A stretch of 30,968 bases of DNA. It comes from a virus. This document shows, piece after piece, positions 1-7,928 of this stretch. The DNA lies in IMG/VR virus record IMGVR_UViG_3300020204_000236, positions 1 through 30,968 of that record; one strand, 5' to 3'. A model generated the notes under the pieces. It saw nothing but the letters and a program-made list of their open reading frames with translations, was not told the origin of the DNA and made no database searches. Both the position numbers and the translations under genes were made by a program. Each line of letters begins with the position of its first letter. Positions within the stretch are counted from its first letter, which is position 1.

Positions 1-3000
1 GTTGCGCTTGTACCGCTTGTTCTTGCACCAGTACCGCTTGTACCATTATTACCACTTGTACCACTGCTACCAGTACTACCACTAGTAGAACTTACAGTAC
101 TTGTACCACCTGTAGCAGCAGCACCACTGGTACCGCTGCTACCAGTACTACCACTGGTAGAACTTACAGTACTTGTACCACCTGTAGCAGAAGCACCACT
201 GGTACCACTGGTACCACTGCTACCACTGCTACCACTTGTACCGCTGGTAAAACTTTCAGTACTTGTACCACCTGTAGCAGAAGCACCACTGGTACCGCTG
301 CTACCAGTACTACCACTGGTAAAACTTATAGTACTTGTACCACCTGTAGCAGCAGCACCACTGGTACCGCTGCTACCAGCACTACCACTAGTAAAACTTA
401 CAGTACTTGTACCACCTGTAGCAGAAGCACCACTGGTACCACTTGTACCACTGCTACCACTGCTACCACTTGTACCGCTGGTAAAACTTAAAGTACTTGT
501 GCCACCTGTAGCAGAAGCACCACTGGTACCACTGCTACCACTGCTACCACTGCTACCACTTGTACCGCTGGTAAAACTTAAACTACTTGTACCACCTGTA
601 GCAGAAGCACCACTGGTACCGCTGCTACCAGTACTACCACTGGTAAAACTTATAGTACTTATACCACCTGTAGCGGACGCACCACTGGTACCACTGGTAC
701 CACTGCTACCACTGCTACCACTTGTACCGCTGGTAAAACTTAAACTACTTGTACCACCTGTAGCAGAAGCACCACTGGTACCGCTGCTACCAGTACTACC
801 ACTGGTAAAACTTATAGTACTTATACCACCTGTAGCAGAAGCACCACTGGTACCACTGGTACCACTGCTACCACTGCTACCACTTGTACCGCTGGTAAAA
901 CTTTCAGTACTTGTACCACCTGTAGCAGAAGCACCACTGGTACCGCTGCTACCAGTACTACCACTGGTAAAACTTATAGTACTTATACCACCTGTAGCGG
1001 ACGCACCACTGGTACCACTGGTACCACTGCTACCACCTGTACCACTTGTGCCACTTGATGATCCACTTAAACCACTGGTACCAACCAAACCACTGCTACC
1101 AGCAGTACCGCCTGTACCACTTGTACCACTGGTACCACTGCTACCACTGCTACCACTTGTACCGCTGGTAAAACTTAAAGTACTTGTACCACCTGTAGCA
1201 GAAGCACCACTGGTACCACTGGTACCACTGCTACCACTGCTACCACTTGTACCGCTGGTAAAACTTATAGTACTTGTACCACCTGTAGCGGACGCACCAC
1301 TGGTACCACTGGTACCACTGCTACCACTGCTACCACTTGTACCGCTGGTAAAACTTTCAGTACTTGTACCACCTGTAGCAGAAGCACCACTGGTACCACT
1401 GGTACCACTGCTACCACTGCTACCACTTGTACCGCTGGTAAAACTTAAACTACTTGTACCACCTGTAGCAGAAGCACCACTGGTACCGCTGCTACCAGTA
1501 CTACCACTGGTAAAACTTATAGTACTTATACCACCTGTAGCGGACGCACCACTGGTACCACTGGTACCACTGCTACCACTGCTACCACTTGTACCGCTGG
1601 TAAAACTTTCAGTACTTGTACCACCTGTAGCAGAAGCACCACTGGTACCGCTGCTACCACTTGTACCGCTGGTAAAACTTAAAGTACTTGTACCACTTGT
1701 TCCGCTTACACCACTGGTACCAGCAGTACCACCTGTACCACTTGTGCCACTTGATGATCCACTTAAACCACTGGTACCAACCAAACCACTGCTACCAGCA
1801 GTACCGCCTGTACCACTTGTACCACTGGTACCACTTGTACCACTTGTACCACTGGTATCACTTGTACCGCTTGTACCATTATTACCACTGGTACCACTTG
1901 TGCCACTGCTACCACTTGTAAATGCACCCGAACCACTTGTACCACTTGTTCCGCTTACACCACTGGTACCAGCAGTACCACCTGTACCACTTGTGCCACT
2001 TGATGATCCACTTAAACCACTGGTACCAACCAAACCACTGCTACCAGCAGTACCGCCTGTACCACTTGTACCACTGGTACCACTTGTACCACTTGTACCA
2101 CTTGTACCACTTGTTTGGCTTACACCACTGGTACCAGCAGTACCGCCTGTACCACTTGTACCACTTGTTGATCCACTTAAACCACTGGTACCAACCAAAC
2201 CACTGCTTCCATTAGTTCCTCCAAATCCACTTGTACCACTTGTACCACTTATACCACTTGAAAAACAACTGTTACCACTTGTACCATTTGTACCATTTTG
2301 ACCACTGCTACCACTGGTACCAGTGGTACCGCTTGTTCTTGCACCAGTACCACTAGTGCCATTTGTACCATTTGCACCACTGCTACCACTGCTACCACTT
2401 GTACCACTTGAAAAACAACTGCTACCACTTGTACCATTCAAACCACTTGTACCATTTGTACCACTTGTACCACTTGAAAAACAACTGCTACCACTTGTAC
2501 CACTTGTACCATTTGCACCACTGGTACCACTGGTACCACTGGTACCGGTAGTACCGCTTGTTCCTGAACCACCACTAGTGCCATTTGTAGCAGATAATCC
2601 GCTGCTACCACTCGTACCATTCAAACCACTTGTACCATTTGTACCACTCGTACCACTTGAAAAACAACTGATACCACTTGTACCACTCGTTCCGCTTTTA
2701 CCACTTGTACCACTTGTACCACTGCTACCACTGCTACCACTAGTGCCACTTGTACCACTCGTTCCGCTTGTACCACCCGTACCATTTGTACCACTCGTTC
2801 CGCTTGTACCACTCGTTCCGCTTGTACCAGATGTACCACTTATACCACTAGTACCATTTGTACCAAATATACCACTTGTACCGGAAGTACCGGTTACACC
2901 ACTAGTGCCTGACGCGGGTGCTATAAAAACTTCTTTTGTGATATTATCTATGGCTAAAACATGAGTTAACGGAAATGGACCAGCGCCTGTACCTGACGGA

Positions 3001-3197
3001 AGATTAGTATATAGATTATTGGAAACATATATTTTTGAAGCAGTTATTTCGTTTAGGTTTTTTGAACCTGTTAAAAGGCCTTGTGCGTTTGTAATAATTA
3101 ATAAATTGCTACCAGAAACCACCCTTTCTGTAAAATTATTTCCAGAGGAGTCACGTTGAGTAAAAAGAGATGCAAATCTATCGATACTACTACCCAT
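1..3197 (-). CDS. giant collagen-like (Gly-Thr-Ser)n tail fibre/structural protein, 3' partial
   Basis: Reading the minus strand from the ATG at 3197 gives one uninterrupted frame to the window edge (about 1065 codons, C-terminus outside). The first ~95 residues are non-repetitive (start MGSSIDRFASLFTQRDSSGN) and resemble the N-terminal attachment part of a phage fibre. After that, glycine occurs about every third residue as GTS, GSS and GIS triplets, with almost no proline. I checked that GGT codons stay in the same phase near positions 3, 1023 and 2283, so the frame is held through the repeat. An ATATTTATT motif precedes the start (3207-3215). It lies just downstream of the neck genes, as expected for a late structural gene. 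Collagen-like repeats are common in phage fibres. Whether this low-proline version forms a true collagen triple helix is uncertain. The long forward-strand frames over the same region are shadows. Confidence 0.88.
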   Translation of the reverse strand, partial: MGSSIDRFASLFTQRDSSGNNFTERVVSGSNLLIITNAQGLLTGSKNLNEITASKIYVSNNLYTNLPSGTGAGPFPLTHVLAIDNITKEVFIAPASGTSGVTGTSGTSGIFGTNGTSGISGTSGTSGTSGTSGTSGTNGTGGTSGTSGTSGTSGSSGSSGTSGTSGKSGTSGTSGISCFSSGTSGTNGTSGLNGTSGSSGLSATNGTSGGSGTSGTTGTSGTSGTSGANGTSGTSGSSCFSSGTSGTNGTSGLNGTSGSSCFSSGTSGSSGSSGANGTNGTSGTGARTSGTTGTSGSSGQNGTNGTSGNSCFSSGISGTSGTSGFGGTNGSSGLVGTSGLSGSTSGTSGTGGTAGTSGVSQTSGTSGTSGTSGTSGTSGTGGTAGSSGLVGTSGLSGSSSGTSGTGGTAGTSGVSGTSGTSGSGAFTSGSSGTSGTSGNNGTSGTSDTSGTSGTSGTSGTSGTGGTAGSSGLVGTSGLSGSSSGTSGTGGTAGTSGVSGTSGTSTLSFTSGTSGSSGTSGASATGGTSTESFTSGTSGSSGSSGTSGTSGASATGGISTISFTSGSTGSSGTSGASATGGTSSLSFTSGTSGSSGSSGTSGTSGASATGGTSTESFTSGTSGSSGSSGTSGTSGASATGGTSTISFTSGTSGSSGSSGTSGTSGASATGGTSTLSFTSGTSGSSGSSGTSGTSGTGGTAGSSGLVGTSGLSGSSSGTSGTGGSSGTSGTSGASATGGISTISFTSGSTGSSGTSGASATGGTSTESFTSGTSGSSGSSGTSGTSGASATGGISTISFTSGSTGSSGTSGASATGGTSSLSFTSGTSGSSGSSGTSGTSGASATGGISTISFTSGSTGSSGTSGASATGGTSSLSFTSGTSGSSGSSGSSGTSGASATGGTSTLSFTSGTSGSSGSSGTSGTSGASATGGTSTVSFTSGSAGSSGTSGAAATGGTSTISFTSGSTGSSGTSGASATGGTSTESFTSGTSGSSGSSGTSGTSGASATGGTSTVSSTSGSTGSSGTSGAAATGGTSTVSSTSGSTGSSGTSGNNGTSGTGARTSGTSA
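95..1640 (-). repeat. tandem 24-30-residue module array inside the collagen-like gene
   Basis: About 18 copies of a module marked on the plus strand by ccacctgtagc (near 107, 180, 268, 341, 411, 502, 592, 664, 751, 826, 916, 988, 1189, 1279, 1369, 1459, 1531 and 1621). On the minus strand each reads GASATGGTST-x-SFTSG followed by several GTS/GSS triplets, where x is E, I, L or V. Spacing alternates between about 90 and about 72-75 nt, so there are two module lengths. The x position and the triplet count are the main variables, which suggests growth by unequal recombination. Confidence 0.85.
1042..2212 (-). repeat. four copies of a GLVGTSGLSG-containing block in the collagen-like gene
   Basis: A second repeat type encoding roughly GGTAGSSGLVGTSGLSG followed by a serine-rich tail appears near 1042-1118, 1738-1814, 1987-2062 and, as a diverged copy, 2160-2212. 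It interrupts the regular GTS run and separates the tandem array from the simple (GTS)n part nearer the N-terminus. Confidence 0.75.
2254..2670 (-). repeat. four cysteine-bearing SSCFSSG interruptions in the collagen-like gene
   Basis: The plus-strand string cacttgaaaaacaactg occurs near 2255, 2405, 2471 and 2654. It encodes SSCFSSG on the minus strand. These are the obvious cysteines of the repeat region, and each breaks the Gly-every-third register by one residue. Confidence 0.8.
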
Positions 3198-3206
3198 ACA
3201 TTATTA

Positions 3207-3215
3207 AATAAATAT
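3207..3215 (-). promoter_or_regulatory. ATATTTATT start-proximal motif (collagen-like gene)
   Basis: The minus strand reads ATATTTATT, 9 nt before the ATG at 3197. No Shine-Dalgarno sequence lies between. It is one member of the recurrent ATAYTTATW motif of this window. Confidence 0.55.
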
Positions 3216-3248
3216 AAAATAGTTTGTTTAACACGGTAGTCTTATTAT

Positions 3249-4658
3249 TTAATATGACTGAAACAATGATGTAACTATTCTTCTCCATTGACCCGCGCTA
3301 TAAATATAAAAATAATTACCATCATAGCTTATCCAACCATCTTGACCATAATCATTTGATTGAACTGGTGTTTGTTGATAAAACTTATCTGGGAATCGTT
3401 GAAATACTCTAAATGCTGTATTTATAGGTCTACGAGAACTTGTTGTATATATTGGATTATTGCATTCATCATAGCCACTTATATAGGTACTGGTAGAAGG
3501 ATCATAATCGAACACAGAAATAGCTCTTCTCATCCAACCGAGAGGGTATTGATATATATAGATATAATTTGAATCGTATGCGAGCCAACCATTTTCTCCA
3601 TATTCGTTTGAACTTTTTGGCGGTGGGTGAAATGGAATCTTTGTGATAGAAACAGATTTCTTTTCAGTTGGATATACATCCTTTATAATATTTTTATCTA
3701 TAGGCTGTACACCCACTCCATCAACATAATCAAAATCTTGTTGTTTATCTTTAATAGCTGTTGTATCTTCGAAACCATATTGTTTTGCATTATTCTTAAT
3801 ATTATCCATCTGTTCAGCATCTACCGCAGCCTCCATCAACTTAATCTTTCTGATGGTAAACATCTTTTGGGTAGTATTCTTGATACCTTCTAGGCCAGGT
3901 ATAAACGATGGATTCAACAAATAACCATTTACGGTTAAATTGAATGTGGTTTTAACATTTCTATCATTGGTATCATCCAACTCAATATCGGTGGTAAAGT
4001 TATCAGCTTTTACCAAAAACTTAAATCTTTCTTTATCACCCCAATAATCATTGCAAGCGTAACTTATTTCTTCTAAAAGTTTGTTATTTTGATCAACATA
4101 ATCGGTCCAAATTACGCATTCATATGTAACTATGACTTGTTTAGGCAATGTTACGGTGAATATTTGTTTGGTTGGTCTAGAATTAAACAATATGTTGCTG
4201 TTTAAGATGTTGAATCTGTCATACTTATTTTTTTCTGAATAAGGTACAATAGCTTGATATGCCAAATAACGATTAAACGTAGCACGATCCTTATTATCCG
4301 CAACTTCTGAGCGTCTCATCATAAATGCAGGCAATAGTATTTTACCTTGATTATCTCTAATATACCCATCTTTTTTCATAGCGGCCCATCTTTCTGGACT
4401 ACCATATATGATAGGTACTTTAACCAATTCACCATTATCCATCACTTGTAGATTGATCTTATTATTGATAAAACCCATAATGGTACTATCAATGTCCATC
4501 AAATCTATCGTGAGATTTTTTACTTCATCTGTATCACGACGTATAGCAAATTGGCGCTTATATGTGATATCTTTGTCAGATTGTGCCATTGGATCTTGCA
4601 CCATGTTTGGTACAGGATTTACTTGATTATTAGATATTGAACTTACTTGCCATGGCAT
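3249..4658 (-). CDS. 15: gp15-like tail sheath stabilizer/tail completion protein with duplicated C-terminal module
   Basis: A 469-residue protein, third gene of a gp13-gp14-gp15-like neck cluster. Residues ~70-250 contain KVPIIYGSPERW, then LPAFMMRR and a block with LPKQVIVTYECVIWTDYVDQ, which resembles the gp15 tail-completion family. That family caps the tail and joins it to the head in T4-type phages. T4 gp15 has about 270 residues, so about 150 are extra here. In that extension residues ~349-380 and ~433-465 are two copies of one module (YGENGWLAYDSNYIYIY...WMRR and YGQDGWISYDGNYFYIY...WRR). The gene starts 2 nt after the stop of the gp14-like gene, so the two are co-transcribed. The gp15 call rests on synteny plus weak sequence resemblance. 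A different neck protein is possible. Confidence 0.65.
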   Translation of the reverse strand: MPWQVSSISNNQVNPVPNMVQDPMAQSDKDITYKRQFAIRRDTDEVKNLTIDLMDIDSTIMGFINNKINLQVMDNGELVKVPIIYGSPERWAAMKKDGYIRDNQGKILLPAFMMRRSEVADNKDRATFNRYLAYQAIVPYSEKNKYDRFNILNSNILFNSRPTKQIFTVTLPKQVIVTYECVIWTDYVDQNNKLLEEISYACNDYWGDKERFKFLVKADNFTTDIELDDTNDRNVKTTFNLTVNGYLLNPSFIPGLEGIKNTTQKMFTIRKIKLMEAAVDAEQMDNIKNNAKQYGFEDTTAIKDKQQDFDYVDGVGVQPIDKNIIKDVYPTEKKSVSITKIPFHPPPKSSNEYGENGWLAYDSNYIYIYQYPLGWMRRAISVFDYDPSTSTYISGYDECNNPIYTTSSRRPINTAFRVFQRFPDKFYQQTPVQSNDYGQDGWISYDGNYFYIYSAGQWRRIVTSLFQSY

Positions 4659-4660
4659 AA

Positions 4661-5233
4661 TTAATTTTGTCTTTGTATGATATTTAGTTTACTTAATCTC
4701 GTATAGTGAGTATTGACTATTAAACTCCAAGACTTATCTGGGTGACCTCCAAGGAATTGTTCTTGTACAACATTATCCATTTCATAAAATCTTTCGTTAT
4801 ACAAAACAACATCTCCAATTTCTGGAAAAAAGTTTGTAATAATACAATCACGTTCTCTGAACTTAAAAATTGTGTTTTGGTTTCTGTCAGGACCAAATTT
4901 TGATGCATTTTCACCAGTTATATCTTCACGTTCGGCTAAACATGAAAGATTAATTGCCGGATAAAACATTTTACCTTGTGAAGAAACTGATTCACCATAC
5001 ATGTTTACGGTAGTTTCGTTAATAGCAATCTTAAACACTTGTACAACTATTTCAGCGATATCACCAAAAAATTCTGCGTTAACAGAACTTAATAAGTTCA
5101 TATCTCTTTTTGAATAAAATCTACCTGGCAAATAATTTGGATTATAAATCCCAACATCTTTTCTTCCTTGTGTCCAATATTCTTTAAACGCAGGATTTTG
5201 CTGTGGATATTGTGGTGAATTTGGGATAGCCAT
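4661..5233 (-). CDS. 14: gp14-like neck protein
   Basis: A 190-residue protein between the gp13-like and gp15-like genes. The C-terminal half has FKFRERDCIITNFFPEIGDV, then YNERFYEMDNVVQEQFLGG, then HYTRLSKLN. This pattern is seen in gp14-type neck/head-completion proteins, which bind the portal-neck interface after packaging. It is shorter than T4 gp14 (about 256 residues). The ATG at 5233 lies 3 nt after the stop of the gp13-like gene, so they form one operon. It could be a generic head-tail connector rather than a strict gp14 orthologue. Confidence 0.72.
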   Translation of the reverse strand: MAIPNSPQYPQQNPAFKEYWTQGRKDVGIYNPNYLPGRFYSKRDMNLLSSVNAEFFGDIAEIVVQVFKIAINETTVNMYGESVSSQGKMFYPAINLSCLAEREDITGENASKFGPDRNQNTIFKFRERDCIITNFFPEIGDVVLYNERFYEMDNVVQEQFLGGHPDKSWSLIVNTHYTRLSKLNIIQRQN

Positions 5234-5236
5234 AAA

Positions 5237-6454
5237 TTATCCAATATAAATGTGTAATGGAACTTTAGATAGCATTTTGTTCATAGACTCAGATTCTTTA
5301 TCCTTGTTTTCTAATTGGTTGACACGTAAACTTTTCTCCAACATTTCTCGTAATTTCTCGATAAGATTGCTTGTTTCCTCCTTAGCCTCAGCACGTAATT
5401 CAGCACCATCTAAGGTAACTTCGCCACCTGGAATTGGAACCGTGCTATACTTTTGAAGTATACGACCAAGTGTTTCTTTACAAAGTGCTAAGAAATACTT
5501 TTTAATCCATTGTTTTCCTGACTGATTAATTTTACAATATGTACAATATTCGTAAGGGATATCACTCGGATCACTAACATATTCGTATCTTGAACCACTA
5601 AAAAAATTGGTAATATTTTTATCATTTTCTAGATAATAATCAATCCAAATTTTTACATCATTCATTGGTATTGGGAATATTCTGAGTTTATTATTACCAA
5701 CTATTTCAAAACTATATTGACTCTTACGTACCATATCATTGAATTCAATAGCTTGAATACGTTCTAAGTCTTCAAATATCGGAGTCATCAAGAATTGAGT
5801 TGCCGGACTATAAGCACTAAAACCAAGTTCTGATAATATGTTACTATAACTCATACCAGTCATGCTGAATGGATCGTATATACGAGCAACAGCCGGTGTT
5901 CTAAAATGAAATACTCTACGAACTTCAATTCTTGATCCGGTCAAGTGTTCTATATCTTCACCAATCAATTTGTTTAAATCGTATAATTGTTCACTACCAC
6001 TTATACTTGCAGATACGTTTATATAATTTCTCTTTAGTGGTGTTTCACCATTCACTAGAGCTTCACTACCATATTGTTTACTAAGTTGTACAACAAATGG
6101 CAAACCAGTGCTTTTTACGCCCAGTCCAGTTAAATTTGGATATTGATCTTGTGGTAAACCAGTTAAATCTGCCATGTTGTTAACAATATTAAACTCGTTA
6201 ACTACACGATTATATTCAAGAACGGATTCTTCAAAACAAGCATAGAAATTTTCATCTATCATTTCTATATCAACAATTGGATACCCAAGACGTTTCGCAG
6301 CCCACATTGCACTGCTACTACAATCATTTTCAAACGTGGTCTCACCACTATTACAGATCTCGTCCAAATAATAACCAAAAGGAACGTTGCTAGACGTTAC
6401 AGCACTACCACTGCCGGGCCATCTTATCCTATCTTGATCTAAATTAGCACTCAT
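5237..6454 (-). CDS. 13: gp13-like neck protein
   Basis: A 405-residue protein. The N-terminal part has AKRLGYPIVDIEMIDENFYA, then CFEESVLEYNRVV, the helical domain typical of gp13-type neck proteins. The C-terminal part has QWIKKYFLALCKETLGRILQ, then VPIPGGEVTLDGAELRAEAK, again typical of that family (terminal helices that close the head). T4 gp13 is about 309 residues, so this one is larger. It is the first gene of the neck operon. The motif ATATTTATA lies only 4 nt before the ATG (6459-6467), so no Shine-Dalgarno site can fit. Confidence 0.75.
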   Translation of the reverse strand: MSANLDQDRIRWPGSGSAVTSSNVPFGYYLDEICNSGETTFENDCSSSAMWAAKRLGYPIVDIEMIDENFYACFEESVLEYNRVVNEFNIVNNMADLTGLPQDQYPNLTGLGVKSTGLPFVVQLSKQYGSEALVNGETPLKRNYINVSASISGSEQLYDLNKLIGEDIEHLTGSRIEVRRVFHFRTPAVARIYDPFSMTGMSYSNILSELGFSAYSPATQFLMTPIFEDLERIQAIEFNDMVRKSQYSFEIVGNNKLRIFPIPMNDVKIWIDYYLENDKNITNFFSGSRYEYVSDPSDIPYEYCTYCKINQSGKQWIKKYFLALCKETLGRILQKYSTVPIPGGEVTLDGAELRAEAKEETSNLIEKLREMLEKSLRVNQLENKDKESESMNKMLSKVPLHIYIG

Positions 6455-6458
6455 TTAT

Positions 6459-6467
6459 TATAAATAT
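6459..6467 (-). promoter_or_regulatory. ATATTTATA start-proximal motif (neck operon)
   Basis: The minus strand reads ATATTTATA, 4 nt upstream of the ATG at 6454. It is the candidate late promoter core for the gp13-gp14-gp15-like operon. Confidence 0.6.
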
Positions 6468-6511
6468 CGAATGAATGGTAATTTCACTATTTTAATGGTA
6501 TATATGTAATT

Positions 6512-6649
6512 TTATATAAAAGAATCCGCAATTATCTTATATACAGATGGTTTTGGTTTTGATTGTAGTTTTTCTTTAAGAAGCAACGCATCTTTCTTTT
6601 TCTTGGTGTCCAACACCTTTTTTAGAATATTTTTTACCTTTTTGTTCAT
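6512..6649 (-). CDS. small basic protein, 45 aa
   Basis: A short frame starting MNKKVKNILKKVLDTKKKKD and ending IIADSFI, very lysine-rich. The ATG at 6649 overlaps the stop of the cupin-like gene as ATGA, the same coupling used twice upstream in this cassette. That is the main reason to believe it. No recognised family. The basic charge would suit a nucleic-acid-binding or head-internal peptide, but this is only inference. Confidence 0.6.
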   Translation of the reverse strand: MNKKVKNILKKVLDTKKKKDALLLKEKLQSKPKPSVYKIIADSFI

Positions 6650-6915
6650 ATAAATTTGATTATTTTAACAACAAGATTTCCTGTTCCTTTGATAACCCTA
6701 TGATATGTTTCTTTTGGTATAAAAATTTTTTTATCAAAAGAAACTGGTAGCGAATTATCTAATTGTATTTGCCAATTACCTTCATTTTTTACCACTTCTA
6801 TCAGCCTATCTTCTTTATCCAAATGCCATTCTAATTGATGAATATCTACATTTGAATTGAATTCACGAATATATTCATTATTTCCTAAATTTGTTTCGTT
6901 ATATGGTAAACTCAT
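6646..6915 (-). CDS. small cupin-like protein
   Basis: An 89-residue protein. It has REFNSNVDIHQLEWHLDKED, then a strand-rich middle (NWQIQLDNSLPVSF), then KIFIPKETYHRVIKG near the C-terminus. This is the layout of the short single-domain cupin-like proteins found in T4-type phages: WHxDxED plus a later IPxxxxHRV histidine. The histidines could bind a metal, but no substrate can be assigned. It overlaps the HAD-metallopeptidase gene by ATGA (6912-6915) and the 45-residue gene downstream by ATGA (6646-6649), so translation is probably coupled. Confidence 0.6.
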   Translation of the reverse strand: MSLPYNETNLGNNEYIREFNSNVDIHQLEWHLDKEDRLIEVVKNEGNWQIQLDNSLPVSFDKKIFIPKETYHRVIKGTGNLVVKIIKFI

Positions 6916-7928
6916 ATTTTAATGATCTTACTAGCAGACCCTTTTTCTCTCATATATCTATTGAATTCAACAAATAAATCTTCCGCATTCATTCTGGCAT
7001 CTACTTCCCAAGGTAGAGTTTTTTCTTTTTCTTCATCGTCATATTTAGGATATTCTTTACCATCCCAACTATTATCTACAATGTTGTATCTACCATCTTC
7101 AACTTGTTTGATGTGCCAGCATTCGTGTGCTAATGTTTTAATTTGATTATCGCTACTATGAGGACTGTTTGTTCTCATAATAATCTTATAGCTGTCTACT
7201 TTATATGGTTTACTCTTACCTTTAACATCTACCTTACCCTGAACTTTTCCATCTAAATTACCAAACTCTAATTTGATTTTACCGGTGGGTAGATTTAATC
7301 TTTTAGCAAAAAATTTATACGCAGTTTTAAGTCTTTCTTTATCAACGATATTTTTTAGTATTTCATTTAAATTAGTACCAAATTTAGGTAAATTATCAAC
7401 CTCATGTTTTAAAGGTGTAGACAAATCAACCAATTTATACTTGATTGGCAAATTCTTAATTGAATTGAAAACTGTATTAACATTCTTTGGACTATCATCG
7501 ATAAAAAATATATCATTAAATCCTTCGTTATTAATTTTATCAACAATCCAATCCGCTTTAGCCTGCGGATTACCAGTTCCAAGAGTTATAACCGGCAAAT
7601 CAATTTTAAATATCTTATTGATAATATTCTTGATGTGCTTATTAGCTTCATCTCCTCTAGCCGTCAGTATGACAGTCAACCTATCTTTAACGCCTGCATT
7701 TACAATTTTATAAAATCGTTTAGCAACTGGCTTAATGATTTGAGGATTAATAATTGTTTCAAATTGACTGAAATCAAACTCATCTCCTGGTTTTGGTTCA
7801 TAGACTGCATATTCAGCAGGTGTAAGATATGAAAACTTACCAGGCCCTTGCTTTAATAATACCTTTGCGGTTGTATGAAAAAGTGTATCGTCAAAATCAA
7901 ACACCCTTAATTTTTTGGTTTGAATCAT
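6912..7928 (-). CDS. HAD-family phosphatase fused to an HExxH zinc metallopeptidase domain
   Basis: A 338-residue protein with two domains. Residues 8-15 are RVFDFDDT, the DxDxT motif of HAD phosphatases (nucleophile D11, acid D13). Then come VILTARGD (motif II threonine) and IFFIDDSPKNV (motif IV acids). The C-terminal third has LAHECWHIKQ, a zinc metallopeptidase HExxH (H268, E269, H272), followed by PWEVDARMNA. E308 there is a plausible third zinc ligand, as in minigluzincins. The gene is joined to its neighbours by 4-nt ATGA overlaps on both sides. The phosphatase could act on nucleic-acid ends, nucleotides or protein. The peptidase target is unknown. Both active sites look intact. Confidence 0.75.
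   Translation of the reverse strand: MIQTKKLRVFDFDDTLFHTTAKVLLKQGPGKFSYLTPAEYAVYEPKPGDEFDFSQFETIINPQIIKPVAKRFYKIVNAGVKDRLTVILTARGDEANKHIKNIINKIFKIDLPVITLGTGNPQAKADWIVDKINNEGFNDIFFIDDSPKNVNTVFNSIKNLPIKYKLVDLSTPLKHEVDNLPKFGTNLNEILKNIVDKERLKTAYKFFAKRLNLPTGKIKLEFGNLDGKVQGKVDVKGKSKPYKVDSYKIIMRTNSPHSSDNQIKTLAHECWHIKQVEDGRYNIVDNSWDGKEYPKYDDEEKEKTLPWEVDARMNAEDLFVEFNRYMREKGSASKIIKI

Noticed and set aside
95-1640. CRISPR array
   Set aside because: Copies have no unique spacers and read as in-frame protein modules.
499-2964. Long plus-strand open frames (Pro-Leu-Val-Pro-rich)
   Set aside because: They are antisense shadows of the Gly-Thr-Ser repeat. The minus frame has a unique N-terminus, promoter motif and neighbour logic; these do not.
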